A DNA stretch of 64,000 bases from Kitasatospora sp. Root107 (GTDB taxonomy: Bacteria; Actinomycetota; Actinomycetes; Streptomycetales; Streptomycetaceae): assembly GCF_001424875.1 (NCBI RefSeq), contig NZ_LMCT01000012.1, positions 218,679-282,678 on the forward strand, given 5' to 3'. This document shows, piece by piece, positions 13,248-22,089 of this stretch. The translations under genes and the position numbers were made by a program. Under the pieces are notes generated by a model. The model ran no database searches. It saw only the letters and a program-made list of their open reading frames with translations, and was not told the origin of the DNA. Each line of letters begins with the position of its first letter. Position 1 is the stretch's first letter.

Positions 13248-14009
13248 ATGACACCTGCCGTCAGCATCCACAACCTGTGGAAGCGCTTCGGCGACCACGC
13301 CGCGGTCGCAGGACTCACCCTGGACCTGCCCGCCGGCTCCTTCATCGGCCTGGTCGGCCCCAACGGGGCGGGCAAGACCACCACCCTCTCGATGGTCACC
13401 GGCCTGCTCAGGCCGGACCAGGGCACCGTGCTGGTGCACGGCGCCGACGTCTGGACCGACCCGGTCGGGGTCAAGGCGCGGATCGGCATCCTGCCCGAGG
13501 GCCTGCGGATGTTCGAGCGGCTGAGCGGGCGTGAACTGCTCCAGTACAACGGTCGGCTGCGCGGTCTGCCCGGTGCCGAGGTGGACCGCCGGGCCGAGGA
13601 GCTGCTGACCGTCCTCGACCTGTCCGCTGCCGCGGACAAGCTGGTCGCCGACTACTCCACCGGGATGCGGAAGAAGATCGGTCTGGCCGCCGCGCTGCTG
13701 CACAACCCGGACGTGCTGTTCCTGGACGAGCCGTTCGAGGGCGTCGACCCGGTCTCCGCGCAGACCATCCGGGGTGTGCTCAAGCGGTACGCCGCCAGCG
13801 GCTCCACCGTGGTCTTCTCCAGCCATGTGATGGAGCTGGTCGAGCAGCTCTGCGACTGGGTCGCGGTGATAAACGCGGGCCAGGTGATCGCCCAGGGCCC
13901 GCTGGACACCGTCCGGGGCGAGCGCTCGCTGCACACTGCCTTCCTGGACCTGATCGGGGTCCGCGAGCAGGACGAGCAGAGCCTGGACTGGCTGGGCGAG
14001 GCCCGATGA
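13248..14009 (+). CDS. ABC transporter ATP-binding protein (ABC-2 type exporter)
   Basis: 253 residues with Walker [10 protein letters not shown] at 37-45, signature YSTGMRKK, Walker [14 protein letters not shown] and a switch histidine in SSHVMELVE. The start ATG follows an AACAGGAG-like site. It energises export through the adjacent permease, whose ATG overlaps this gene's stop (ATGA). The substrate is not evident; architecture is that of the CcmA/DrrA-like exporter ATPases. Confidence 0.92.
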   Translation: MTPAVSIHNLWKRFGDHAAVAGLTLDLPAGSFIGLVGPNGAGKTTTLSMVTGLLRPDQGTVLVHGADVWTDPVGVKARIGILPEGLRMFERLSGRELLQYNGRLRGLPGAEVDRRAEELLTVLDLSAAADKLVADYSTGMRKKIGLAAALLHNPDVLFLDEPFEGVDPVSAQTIRGVLKRYAASGSTVVFSSHVMELVEQLCDWVAVINAGQVIAQGPLDTVRGERSLHTAFLDLIGVREQDEQSLDWLGEAR

Positions 14010-15592
14010 ACGCCCCTGCGGACCGCGTGGTGGTCCGGACCCTCGTCTCGCTCAAGCTCCGGCTGCTCGCCAACGGGCTGCGCCGCAGCCCCGGCCGCCG
14101 GGCGCTGTACATGGCCGGTTCGGTGCTCGGCGTGCTCTTCACCGCCGCGATCGCGACCGCCTTCGCCTTCCTGAACGGACACGCCGGCGCCGCGGACGCG
14201 GCTGTGATGCTCACCACTTCGCTGGTGATCGGCTGGGCCGCGCTGCCGCTCTTCCTGTTCAGCAGCGACGAGAGCTCCGACCCGACCCGGCTCACCATGC
14301 TGCCGCTGCGGCCGGGCCCGCTGCTGCGCGGCACCCTGCTGGCCGCGCTGATCGGGCCGGGACCGGTGATCGCGCTGGTGCTGCTGTCCGGCGCCGTGAT
14401 CGCCGCCGCCGCGGGGGCGGTGTCGGTCCCGTTCGCCGTGCTCGGGGTACCGCTGACGCTGGCCTGCCTGGTCACCCTCTCCCGCTCGGTCGCGGCCGGG
14501 AACGCCAAGCTGCTCTCCAGCCGCCGGGGCAAGGACTTCGCCATCTTCGGCGGTCTGCTGTTCGCGGTCCTGATCCAGGTCGGCAACCTGGCCTCGCAGA
14601 GCGTCCTGGGCCGGCCCGGCGAAGAGGGCCTCGACCTCTCACCGTTGAAGCCGTTCGCCTCGGTGCTGCGCTGGATCCCGCCGGTCAGCGCCCTGGACTC
14701 GGCCCGTACCGCCGGGGACTCCGTCCCGCTGGCGCTGCTCCAGCTGGCCTCCACCGGCGCGCTGCTGGTGCTGCTGCTGCGCTGGTGGCAGCGGAGCCTG
14801 CAGGACCTGATGGTGACCGCCGACGCGTCGACCCTGATCACCGCCAGGTCGGTCGGCCGGTCCTCCTCGCGGACCTTCTTCCCGGACGGCCGGGTCGGCG
14901 CGGTGATGCAGCGTCACCTCCGGTACGCCTGGCGCGAACCCCGGGCCAAGGCGGCGGTCTTCACCAGCATCGGGATGACCCTGGTGTTCTGCGTGCTCTC
15001 GGTGGTGCAGGGCTGGGGCACGGTGTACGTGGTGGTGATGGCCGGTCTGATGCTCGGCCTGCAGATGGTCAACCTCTTCGGCATGGACGGCTCGGCGTTC
15101 TGGATGGTCTCCAGCACGCTGGCCACCCCGGCCGACGCCCGGGACGAGCTGCGCGGCCGGGCCTACGCGGTGCTCTCGTACGCCGTCCCGGCCGCCACCG
15201 TGCTCGGCCTGGTGCTGGCCGCCGCCACCGGGCAGTGGGCCGAGCTGGCCCCCGCGCTGGGCCTGACCTACGCCGCGCTCGGCGCCGGGGTCGGCCTCGG
15301 CGCACTGCTCAGCGTGCTGGCGCCGTACGCGATGCCGGCCGACTCCAACCCGATGCGGAACGCCGCGCCGGGCCAGAGCGGGGTGGTGGTGCTGAACACC
15401 TTCGGCTCGATGATCGGAGTGTTGATCGTCACTGCCCCGGTCGGGCTGCTGGTGTTCGTCCTGCCGGGTTGGGCGCTGCTGCCGATCGGCCTCGGCTTCG
15501 GGGTGCTGCTGGCTCTGGGCGGCACCCGGTTCGCCGCCGGGCGGCTGCTGGACCGGCTGCCGGAGATCCTGGCCACCGCGATCGAGCGCTGA
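14006..15592 (+). CDS. ABC-2 type exporter permease
   Basis: 528 residues with a basic N-terminus and about ten to twelve hydrophobic segments arranged in two halves with a central cytoplasmic region near residues 270-310. It is coupled to the ATPase by a 4-nt overlap and followed by a strong hairpin, so the pair forms a two-gene unit. No substrate-specific motif is visible. Confidence 0.85.
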   Translation: MNAPADRVVVRTLVSLKLRLLANGLRRSPGRRALYMAGSVLGVLFTAAIATAFAFLNGHAGAADAAVMLTTSLVIGWAALPLFLFSSDESSDPTRLTMLPLRPGPLLRGTLLAALIGPGPVIALVLLSGAVIAAAAGAVSVPFAVLGVPLTLACLVTLSRSVAAGNAKLLSSRRGKDFAIFGGLLFAVLIQVGNLASQSVLGRPGEEGLDLSPLKPFASVLRWIPPVSALDSARTAGDSVPLALLQLASTGALLVLLLRWWQRSLQDLMVTADASTLITARSVGRSSSRTFFPDGRVGAVMQRHLRYAWREPRAKAAVFTSIGMTLVFCVLSVVQGWGTVYVVVMAGLMLGLQMVNLFGMDGSAFWMVSSTLATPADARDELRGRAYAVLSYAVPAATVLGLVLAAATGQWAELAPALGLTYAALGAGVGLGALLSVLAPYAMPADSNPMRNAAPGQSGVVVLNTFGSMIGVLIVTAPVGLLVFVLPGWALLPIGLGFGVLLALGGTRFAAGRLLDRLPEILATAIER

Positions 15593-15596
15593 ACCC

Positions 15597-15632
15597 GATG
15601 CCCGGGCCCGGAGTGTCCCGGGCTCGGGCATC
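15597..15632 (+). terminator. Terminator after the ABC exporter pair
   Basis: Starting 4 bp after the permease stop, GATGCCCG... pairs with ...CGGGCATC over about 15 bp with a short loop. It separates the exporter genes from the DUF2786 gene. Confidence 0.7.
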
Positions 15633-15671
15633 ATTGCCAGTTCAACCCCCAACTTCTTGAGGCGATCCCCC

Positions 15672-16937
15672 GTGGCCCAGCCGTCCGCCGCCGAAGCCCT
15701 GGTCACCCAGGCCGCCACCCAGGTCGTCGCCGCCTCCCCCGACACCCTCGACCTGGCGCTCGACACCGCCGCGTCGATGCTGGCGGCTGCCGACTGGCCC
15801 GAGGTCAGCCGGGCGCTGATCGCCCAGGTCGAGCGCACCGTCACCCGTGCCTGGGCGATCGGTTGGCGGCCCGCCGACCTGGTCCGGCTGGTCCGACGCG
15901 AGCTGGGCGCGGTGCACCAGCCGCTGGCGGTCGACCTGATCGCCGCCGAGAACCGCAGCCACCCGGCGGCCACCCTGGACCGGCGCTGGCACGAGCAGCT
16001 GCGCGAGCTGGCCGTCGAGATCTGGTGGTCCGGCGACGAGGCGTACCTCGCCGACTTCGCGACCCGGCACCGGCTGGACCGGTTCGCGCTGGCCACCGCC
16101 GTGCTGGAGCTGAACCGGCTCTGGGCGCAGCTCCCGCCGGTCACCCCGGTCGGCCCCACCCCCGGTCGGGCCACCGTGTACCGGCCGAACGGTCCGATGC
16201 CGGGCGAGCCCCGGATGCTGTCCCGGATCCGGGCGTTGCTCGCCAAGGCCGAGTCCACCGAGTTCCCCGAGGAGGCCGAGGCGCTCACCGCCAAGGCCCA
16301 GCAGCTGGTCGCCCAGCACTCCATCGACGAGGCCCTGCTGACGGCCAGTCAGCCCTCCCGGGACACCCCGGGAGCGCTGCGGATCGGGGTGGACAACCCG
16401 TACGAGAGCCCGAAGGCGATGCTGCTCGACGCGGTGGCCTCCGCGAACCGCTGCCGGACGGTCTGGGCCAAGGAGTTCGGCTTCTGCACCATCATCGGCT
16501 TCGACTCCGACCTGGACGCGGTCGAGCTGCTCTACACCTCGCTGCTGGTGCAGGCGAACGCCTCCATGCACCGGGCCGGCAGCCGGCACCACAAGGAGGG
16601 CGCGGCCAGGACCAAGTCCTTCCGGCAGTCCTTCCTGATCGCGTACGCCACCCGGATCCGCGAGCGGCTGGCCGCCGCCACCGAGGAGACCACCCGCGAG
16701 GCCGCGGCCGGCCGGCACCTCAACCCGGACGGCAGCAGCGAGCAGCTCACCCCCGACGAGCGCCTGCTGCCCGCGCTGGCCGCCCGCGAGCAGGCGGTCG
16801 ACCACGCCGTCGGCGAGATGTTCCCCAAGCTCACCACCCAGCGGGTCCGGATCAGCAACGCCCACGGCTGGCACGAGGGCCGCGCCGCCGCCGACCGGGC
16901 CGCCCTCCACCACGGCACGGGGGCCATCGAGCGGTAA
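15672..16937 (+). CDS. DUF2786 domain protein
   Basis: 421 residues from a GTG at 15672 preceded by TGAGG at 9 nt; a TTG five codons earlier is possible but would place that site inside the gene. The middle section SRIRALLAKAESTEFPEEAEALTAKAQQLVAQH is the DUF2786 pattern, often fused to metalloprotease-like domains. The C-terminal half (SYLLVQANASMHRAG..., then AAREQAVDHAVGEMFPKL) is typical of the long actinomycete versions. The function is unknown. The gene is monocistronic between a terminator and a repeat element. Confidence 0.82.
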   Translation: MAQPSAAEALVTQAATQVVAASPDTLDLALDTAASMLAAADWPEVSRALIAQVERTVTRAWAIGWRPADLVRLVRRELGAVHQPLAVDLIAAENRSHPAATLDRRWHEQLRELAVEIWWSGDEAYLADFATRHRLDRFALATAVLELNRLWAQLPPVTPVGPTPGRATVYRPNGPMPGEPRMLSRIRALLAKAESTEFPEEAEALTAKAQQLVAQHSIDEALLTASQPSRDTPGALRIGVDNPYESPKAMLLDAVASANRCRTVWAKEFGFCTIIGFDSDLDAVELLYTSLLVQANASMHRAGSRHHKEGAARTKSFRQSFLIAYATRIRERLAAATEETTREAAAGRHLNPDGSSEQLTPDERLLPALAAREQAVDHAVGEMFPKLTTQRVRISNAHGWHEGRAAADRAALHHGTGAIER

Positions 16938-16970
16938 GGCCTGGGCAGGTGCTCGGCCCGCTACGGAGTC

Positions 16971-17111
16971 AGGGGCTCGGGGAACTGCGACGCCGACCTC
17001 GTACGAGGTGATCCGTACATGGGCGGTCAGGCACCTTCGCATTGGCCCCGCCGGCCACGAACCGTCGCCCCGGCGGCGGAGCCGCACATCAGCAGAGCCC
17101 TGAGCCCCTGG
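16971..17111. repeat. Interspersed palindromic element, copy 1
   Basis: The left end AGGGGCTCGGGGAACTGCG and the right end GAGCCCCTGG form inverted termini. The inner blocks ...CGACGCCGACCTC and GGTCAGGCACCTTCGCA are shared nearly word for word with the second element at 50599-50693. This copy is longer (about 141 bp) because of extra GC-rich sequence before the right arm. It sits directly beside the remains of an ADP-ribosylglycohydrolase gene. Confidence 0.75.
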
Positions 17112-17112
17112 G

Positions 17113-17595
17113 CAGTGCAACCCATTGCCAGGACGGACCTGCATCGCTCGTACCAGCACTGGTTGCTGACGCAGCATCGGGCGGGCGCCGGGGAACGCCT
17201 GTCTGAGCGGGCTGGGGCCCGGGGCTTCCTTCGAACTGGCCGCGCAGTGCGCGCAGCTGACTCACGGTCACCCGACCGGGCAGCTGGCGGCGGGTGCGTT
17301 CGCGGCGCTGGTCGACCTGGTGCTGACCGAGGCATTGGCGGCGACCGTCGGGCTGGGCTGGATCGCCGAGGAGTGCCCGGCCATCGCGGTGACCGCCCCC
17401 GACGCCCGCTCGGCGCTGCTGCTCTCGGTCAACCACTCGGGCGACAGCGACTCGACCGGCGCGGTCTGCGGCAACCTGGCCGGCGCGCTGTACGGCGCAG
17501 CGGCGCTGCCCGCCGACTGGCTGGCGGTGGTCGAGGGCCGGGAGTTGATCGTCCGGATGGCCGATGCGCTGCTGGAGCGGGCCGAACTAGCCTGA
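17113..17595 (+). pseudogene. Decayed ADP-ribosylglycohydrolase
   Basis: Two reading frames carry pieces of one DraG-family protein. SYQHWLLTQ (17148-17174) matches the family's AYxRWLxTQ stretch. It is followed at once, in another frame from 17170, by RAPGNACLSGL, then FELAAQCAQLTHGHPTGQLA and near the end NHSGDSDSTGAVCGNLAGA, the C-terminal metal-binding motif. The N-terminal third with the DDT motif is missing and replaced by the palindromic element, and residues between the two pieces are lost. No start codon serves the second frame. An intact relative lies at 25137-26138. Confidence 0.75.
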
Positions 17596-17600
17596 CGGGT

Positions 17601-18023
17601 ATGGCCGAGCCGAAGACCAAGCCGACCGCCGCCGACCCCGCCGCCTTTCTGGCCGCCGTGCCGGACGAGCGGCGGCGGGCCGACGCCGAGGCGCTCTGCG
17701 CGCTGATGGCGGAGGTGACCGGGGCGCCGCCGGTGATGTGGGGCAGCTCGATCGTCGGCTTCGGCACGTACCACTACCGGGGCGCGAGCGGGCGCAGCGG
17801 CGACTGGCCGCCGGTCGGCTTCTCGCCGCGCAAGCAGGCGTTGACGCTGTACGTGGCCGAGGGCTTCGAGCCGCACCAGGATCTGCTGGCCCGGCTCGGC
17901 CCGCACACCACCGGCAAGGGCTGTCTGTACGTCAAGCGGCTGGACGCCCTTGACGAGACGGCCCTGCGCGAGCTGATCGAGCGGGGCTTCGCCGCGTACG
18001 ACGGGAAGACGATCAGCTCCTAG
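17601..18023 (+). CDS. DUF1801 domain protein
   Basis: 140 residues starting ATG at 17601, 5 bp after the decayed gene. The core PAAFLAAVPDERRRADAEAL, PPVMWGSSIVGFGTYHY and GFSPRKQALTLYV matches the DUF1801 (YdhG-like) fold, whose function is unknown. The C-terminus GKGCLYVKRLDALDETALRELI is also typical. It is convergent with the GntR regulator, 2 bp apart. Confidence 0.85.
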   Translation: MAEPKTKPTAADPAAFLAAVPDERRRADAEALCALMAEVTGAPPVMWGSSIVGFGTYHYRGASGRSGDWPPVGFSPRKQALTLYVAEGFEPHQDLLARLGPHTTGKGCLYVKRLDALDETALRELIERGFAAYDGKTISS

Positions 18024-18025
18024 AC

Positions 18026-18871
18026 CTAGATCGTCGGCTGCACGTCCCCTGTGGTCAGGGTGTGGCTGCTGCGCGGGGTGGCCAGGTCGCCGGGTGGGAT
18101 GCCGGGGTGGTGGCGGTCGGCGCCGGGGGCCGGGGGCGGGGCGGTCTCGCCGAGGGTGATGCGGGACAGGATGCGGTAGCGGTCGCCTCGGTAGAGCGAG
18201 TGGACGTACTCGACCGGGCGGCCGTCGTGGTCGGTGGTGAGGCGTTCGAAGTGCAGGGCGGGTGAGAAGGCCGGGACGCCGAGCAGGTGGGCCTCCTTCT
18301 CGCTGACCACGGTGGGTTCGATCGACTGGACGGCCTGGCGCACCCGGACGCCGTGGCGCTCGCGGAGCAGTTCGTAGAAGTCGCCGCTCTCCATGTCGGC
18401 GGGCTGCAGCCCCGGCACCAACTCGGCCGGTACGTGCAGGTATTCGATCGCCATCGGTTCGCCGTCGACCAGCCGCAGCCGGGCGATGTAGGCGACCTCG
18501 GCCGTCGGGGAGAGGCGGAGCTTGCGGCCGACCCGGGCGCCGGCCCGGACCACCGAGAACTCCAGCACCCGCCCGGCCCAGGAGCCGCCGGCCCGGGGCA
18601 GGGTGAAGCCGTGCTCCTCGGGAGCGGCGGTCAGCTCCTGAGTGATCTTCGCGGGGGCGACGAACATGCCCCTGCCGTGCTCCCGGACGATCAGCCCGGT
18701 GCTCACCAGCTCGTCCACCGCCGACCTCAAGGTGGGCCGGGAGACGCCGAGTTGCTCGCAGAGCGTGCGTTCGGAAGGGATCGGGTCACCGGCCGAGCGG
18801 GCCTCCACCAGGTCCCGCAGGTAGTCCCGTACCCGGGTTCGCTTGTACGCCGGGCCCACCGCCTCCGCCAT
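18026..18871 (-). CDS. GntR/HutC family regulator of the das-like locus
   Basis: 281 residues. The N-terminal winged helix shows PSERTLCEQLGVSRPTLR and RGMFV, and the UTRA ligand domain follows, with GEPMAIEYLHVP and PVEYVHSLYRGDRYRI near the end as in DasR. The ATG at 18871 is preceded by AAGGAG at ideal spacing. It is divergent from the sugar transporter operon. In S. coelicolor dasR lies next to dasABC in the same arrangement and responds to glucosamine-6-phosphate; whether this protein is the true orthologue or a local paralogue cannot be settled here because the DNA-binding region differs noticeably from the DasR I remember. Confidence 0.85.
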   Translation of the reverse strand: MAEAVGPAYKRTRVRDYLRDLVEARSAGDPIPSERTLCEQLGVSRPTLRSAVDELVSTGLIVREHGRGMFVAPAKITQELTAAPEEHGFTLPRAGGSWAGRVLEFSVVRAGARVGRKLRLSPTAEVAYIARLRLVDGEPMAIEYLHVPAELVPGLQPADMESGDFYELLRERHGVRVRQAVQSIEPTVVSEKEAHLLGVPAFSPALHFERLTTDHDGRPVEYVHSLYRGDRYRILSRITLGETAPPPAPGADRHHPGIPPGDLATPRSSHTLTTGDVQPTI

Positions 18872-18984
18872 GCCGCCACTCCTTGACCAGTTCACCGGAT
18901 CTGACCACTTGAGCCTAGCCGGTCCTGGATCTTGACGCCACGGCACCCCGCACCTTCCGCCACATCCCGGTCAGCACAAGGGTA

Positions 18985-18990
18985 TTGACG
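18985..18990 (+). promoter_or_regulatory. Candidate -35 box of the das-like transporter operon
   Basis: TTGACG on the plus strand lies 80 nt before the start of the binding-protein gene. The matching -10 hexamer is not clear. The dre-like operator begins 6 nt downstream, so a bound regulator would overlap the polymerase site. Confidence 0.4.
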
Positions 18991-18995
18991 GCCCA

Positions 18996-19011
18996 ACTGG
19001 TCTATGCCACC
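18996..19011. promoter_or_regulatory. dre-like operator 1
   Basis: ACTGGTCTATGCCACC matches 13 of 16 positions of the DasR-responsive element as I recall it (ACTGGTCTAGACCACT). It lies in the 190-bp gap between the divergent regulator and transporter genes, just downstream of a TTGACG hexamer. Confidence 0.6.
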
Positions 19012-19016
19012 TTCTC

Positions 19017-19038
19017 TTACCACTGGCCCAACTGGTAA
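19017..19038. promoter_or_regulatory. Palindromic operator 2 upstream of the transporter operon
   Basis: An imperfect 22-bp palindrome, TTACCA and TGGTAA separated by 10 nt, with an inner CTGG...CAAC. It shares the ACTGG/CCA halves with operator 1 and is six bases downstream of it. Further half sites (CTGACCACTTG, TTGACCAG) lie at about 18883-18912 before the regulator. Confidence 0.5.
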
Positions 19039-19064
19039 ACATCAACACCGAGGTGGCAACCCCC

Positions 19065-20321
19065 GTGCGTTCGCGTCTACTCCCCCTCTCCCTGGCCGCC
19101 GTCACCCTGCTCACGGCGGCCGGCTGCTCCTCCGCGGGCTCGGCCGGCTCCACCGGACCGGCCGAGCTGACCGTCTGGATCATGCGTGACAGCCTGACCG
19201 ACGGCCTGCTCCAGCGCTTCGAGGCCGACTTCGAGGCCACCCATCCCGGCACCACCCTGAAGATCCAGATCCAGGAGTGGGACGGCATCGGCCAGAAGAT
19301 CACCAGCGCCCTGGCCAGCAACGATGCCCCCGACGTGATCGAGGTCGGCAACACCCAGGTCGCCCAGTACGCGGCCGGCGGCGGCGTCCGCGACCTCTCC
19401 GCGAGGACCGCCGAGCTGAACGGCGCCGACTGGCTGCCCGGCCTCGCCGAGCCTGGCAAGGTCGACGGCAAGCAGTACGGCATCCCCTGGTACGCGGCGA
19501 ACCGGGTGGTGATCTACCGCAAGGACCTGTTCGCCCAGGCCGGGATCACCGCCCTGCCGAAGACCCGGGACGAGTGGACCGCCGCCACCGCGAAGCTCAA
19601 CTCCGGTGACACCGAAGGGATCTACCTGCCGGGGCAGAACTGGTTCGTACTGGCCGGCTTCCTCTGGGACGAGGGCGGCGACCTGGCCGTCAAGGGATCG
19701 GACGGCAGGTGGCAGGGCGCCCTGGACACCCCGCAGGCCGCCGCCGCGACCGCGTTCTACCAGCAACTCCAGGCGCTCGGCCACGGCCCGAAGGACTCCG
19801 ACGAGGCCAAGCCGCTGCAGGCCGAGGTGTTCGCCAAGGGGAAGACCGCCCAGCTGATCTCCTCCCCCGGTGGCGCCGCCGCGATCCTCAAGGCCAACCC
19901 CGCGCTCAAGGACAAGCTGGGCTTCTTCCCGATCCCCGGCAAGACCGCCGCCAAGCCCGGCGCCGTCTTCACCGGCGGCTCCGACCTGGTGATCCCCGAG
20001 GCGTCCCGGCACGCCGACGCCGCGTACCAGGTGGTCAGGGAGCTGGCGGGCGAGAAGTGGCAGCGCGAGATCGCCAAGGAGATGAGCTACGTCCCCAACC
20101 GCACTTCGCTGGCCGGGGCGCTGAGCGGCAACGAGGGCGCGGCGGCGATGGCGGCGGGCGCGGCGAACGGCCACGCCACTCCCAACTCCCCCACCTGGGC
20201 GGCCGTGGAGGCCAACAACCCGGTCAAGCAGTTCCTCACCCAGGTGCTCACCGGGGCCGACCCCGCCGCCGGGCGGGCCGCCTCCGCAGCGATCACCAAG
20301 GCCCTGAACAGCGCCGGATGA
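19065..20321 (+). CDS. Sugar ABC transporter substrate-binding lipoprotein (DasA-like)
   Basis: 418 residues from a GTG at 19065 with GAGG 11 nt upstream; a GTG four codons earlier lacks a ribosome site. The signal peptide ends in the lipobox LTAAGC, so the mature protein is lipid anchored outside the membrane. The body has the type 1 extracellular solute-binding pattern (LTVWIMRDS near the start, then DAPDVIEVGNTQ and YGIPWYAANRVVIYRKD). By context with the divergent GntR regulator and a downstream hexosaminidase the ligand is probably an N-acetylglucosamine oligomer such as chitobiose, as for DasA; this is inferred. Confidence 0.88.
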   Translation: MRSRLLPLSLAAVTLLTAAGCSSAGSAGSTGPAELTVWIMRDSLTDGLLQRFEADFEATHPGTTLKIQIQEWDGIGQKITSALASNDAPDVIEVGNTQVAQYAAGGGVRDLSARTAELNGADWLPGLAEPGKVDGKQYGIPWYAANRVVIYRKDLFAQAGITALPKTRDEWTAATAKLNSGDTEGIYLPGQNWFVLAGFLWDEGGDLAVKGSDGRWQGALDTPQAAAATAFYQQLQALGHGPKDSDEAKPLQAEVFAKGKTAQLISSPGGAAAILKANPALKDKLGFFPIPGKTAAKPGAVFTGGSDLVIPEASRHADAAYQVVRELAGEKWQREIAKEMSYVPNRTSLAGALSGNEGAAAMAAGAANGHATPNSPTWAAVEANNPVKQFLTQVLTGADPAAGRAASAAITKALNSAG

Positions 20322-21229
20322 CCGCGACCCGCGCCCGGCTCGGCGCCCTCCTGCCCTACCTGCTGGTCGCCCCGACCCTGCTGGGCGCGGCCTACCTGCT
20401 GCTCTACCCGGTGCTGCGCAACCTGCTGATGTCCGTCCAGCACTTCCGGATGGCCCAACTCATCCGGGGCAACCCGGAGTTCGTCGGTCTGCGGAACTAC
20501 ACCGAGCTGCTCGGCGACCCGGAGTTCTGGACCGTGGTCCGCCGCACGCTCGGCTGGACGGCGCTGAACACCGCCCTGATCACGGTGCTCGGCACCCTGG
20601 TCGCGCTGCTGCTGGTGCGGCTCGGCCGGTGGCTGCGGCTGGCGGTGCTGAGCGCCCTGGTGCTCACCTGGGCGACGCCGGTGATCGCGGCCACCACCGT
20701 CTTCCAGTGGCTGTTCCAGTCCAGGTACGGAGTGGTCAACTGGCTGCTTGACCAGTTGGGGCTGCACGGCTTCCGCGAGTACGCCTGGTTCGCGCACGGC
20801 GGCCCGACCTTCGCCGTCCTGGTGGCGCTGGTGGTCTGGCAGTCGGTCCCGTTCGCCGCACTCACCCTGTACGGCGGACTGACCACCGTCCCGGCCGAGT
20901 TGTACGAGTCGGCCCGGCTGGACGGCGCGGGGCGGTGGCAGACCTTCCGGCTGGTCACCTTCCCGCTGCTGCGGCCACTGTTCGCGCTGGTCACCTCGCT
21001 GGAGGTGATCTGGACCTTCAAGTGCTTCGCCCAGATCTGGGTGGTCAGCCAGGGCGGCCCGAGCGGCGCCACCACCACGCTGCCGGTGTACGCCTTCCAG
21101 GTCGCCCAGTCGCTGCACAAGTACGACGTGGGCTCGGCCGCCTCCACCCTCACCGTGCTGATCCTGCTCGGTGCCCTGCTGGTCAACCTCCGCCGGATGT
21201 TCCGTCAGGAACGCGAGGAACAGTCATGA
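20318..21229 (+). CDS. Sugar ABC transporter permease (DasB-like)
   Basis: 303 residues with six hydrophobic segments and the permease EAA loop ELYESARLDGAGRWQTFRLVTFPLLRP (only the core is quoted in this length class of proteins). The ATG overlaps the stop of the binding-protein gene (ATGA). It forms the first membrane subunit of the MalF-type pair; no ATPase gene is in the cluster, as expected for sugar importers that use a shared MsiK ATPase. Confidence 0.9.
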   Translation: MTATRARLGALLPYLLVAPTLLGAAYLLLYPVLRNLLMSVQHFRMAQLIRGNPEFVGLRNYTELLGDPEFWTVVRRTLGWTALNTALITVLGTLVALLLVRLGRWLRLAVLSALVLTWATPVIAATTVFQWLFQSRYGVVNWLLDQLGLHGFREYAWFAHGGPTFAVLVALVVWQSVPFAALTLYGGLTTVPAELYESARLDGAGRWQTFRLVTFPLLRPLFALVTSLEVIWTFKCFAQIWVVSQGGPSGATTTLPVYAFQVAQSLHKYDVGSAASTLTVLILLGALLVNLRRMFRQEREEQS

Positions 21230-22053
21230 GAACCCTGCGCCGACTACCGCTCAACCTCGCGGCACTGGCCGTCCTGGCGGTCGCGGTCTTCCCGGTCTAT
21301 TGGATGGTGCTGACCGCCTTCAAACCGGCCGTCGAGATCCAGGCCGAGACCCCGACCTTCCTCCCGCTGCACCCGACCCTGGAACACTTCCGCACCGCCG
21401 TCGGCTCGGCCGGGTTCGCCGGGTTCTGGCGCAACAGCCTGCTGGTCACCGTCGGCGCCGTACTGCTCGCCCTGCTGGTCGCGCTGCCCGCCGTCTTCGC
21501 GGTCGGCCGGCTGCGCTGGCGCGGGCGGCGAGCGTTCGTCCTGCTGGTGTTCACCGCGCAGATGGCACCTTGGGAGGCGCTGCTGATCCCGATGTACGTG
21601 ATCGCCCGGGACACCGGTCTGCTGGACAGCCTGACCATGCTCACCCTGGTCTACTTCATGACCACGCTGCCCTTCACCATCGTCACCCTGCGCGGCTTCC
21701 TGGCCACCGTGCCCGCCGAGCTGGAGGAGGCCGCGCAGGTGGACGGCTGCACCCGGCCGGCCGCGTTCCGCCGGGTCACCCTGCCGCTGCTGGCCCCGGG
21801 GCTGCTCGCCACCTCGCTGTTCGGCTTCATCACGGCGTGGAACGAGTTCGCCTTCGCCAACACGCTGATCATCAAGAACCAGGACGCCCGGACCCTGCCG
21901 GTCTGGCTGTCCTCCTTCGGCAACGTCTTCGGCACCGACTGGGGCGCCACCATGGCCGCCGCCTCGCTCTTCATGCTGCCCGTGCTGCTGGTCTTCCTGG
22001 TCCTGCAGAACAACGTCACCACCGGGATGACCGCCGGTGCCGTCAAGGGCTGA
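21226..22053 (+). CDS. Sugar ABC transporter permease (DasC-like)
   Basis: 275 residues, MalG type, with six hydrophobic segments and the EAA loop ELEEAAQVDGCTRPAAFRR followed by TLPLLAPG. The start overlaps the previous gene by ATGA. It is the second membrane subunit of the importer. It is followed after 36 bp by the hexosaminidase gene, so all four form one operon. Confidence 0.9.
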   Translation: MRTLRRLPLNLAALAVLAVAVFPVYWMVLTAFKPAVEIQAETPTFLPLHPTLEHFRTAVGSAGFAGFWRNSLLVTVGAVLLALLVALPAVFAVGRLRWRGRRAFVLLVFTAQMAPWEALLIPMYVIARDTGLLDSLTMLTLVYFMTTLPFTIVTLRGFLATVPAELEEAAQVDGCTRPAAFRRVTLPLLAPGLLATSLFGFITAWNEFAFANTLIIKNQDARTLPVWLSSFGNVFGTDWGATMAAASLFMLPVLLVFLVLQNNVTTGMTAGAVKG

Positions 22054-22089
22054 TCGCCTTCCTGGCCGCCCTCCAACAGAGGACCACTC

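Noticed and set aside
12253-13254. A 330-codon in-frame extension upstream of rpsL
   Set aside because: S12 has a fixed length and a GTG with a good ribosome site at 12252. The extension overlaps the DUF1707 gene in another frame.
13107-13934. A 275-codon minus-strand frame opposite the ABC ATPase gene
   Set aside because: It is an antisense shadow of a gene with complete ABC motifs and shows no family motif of its own.
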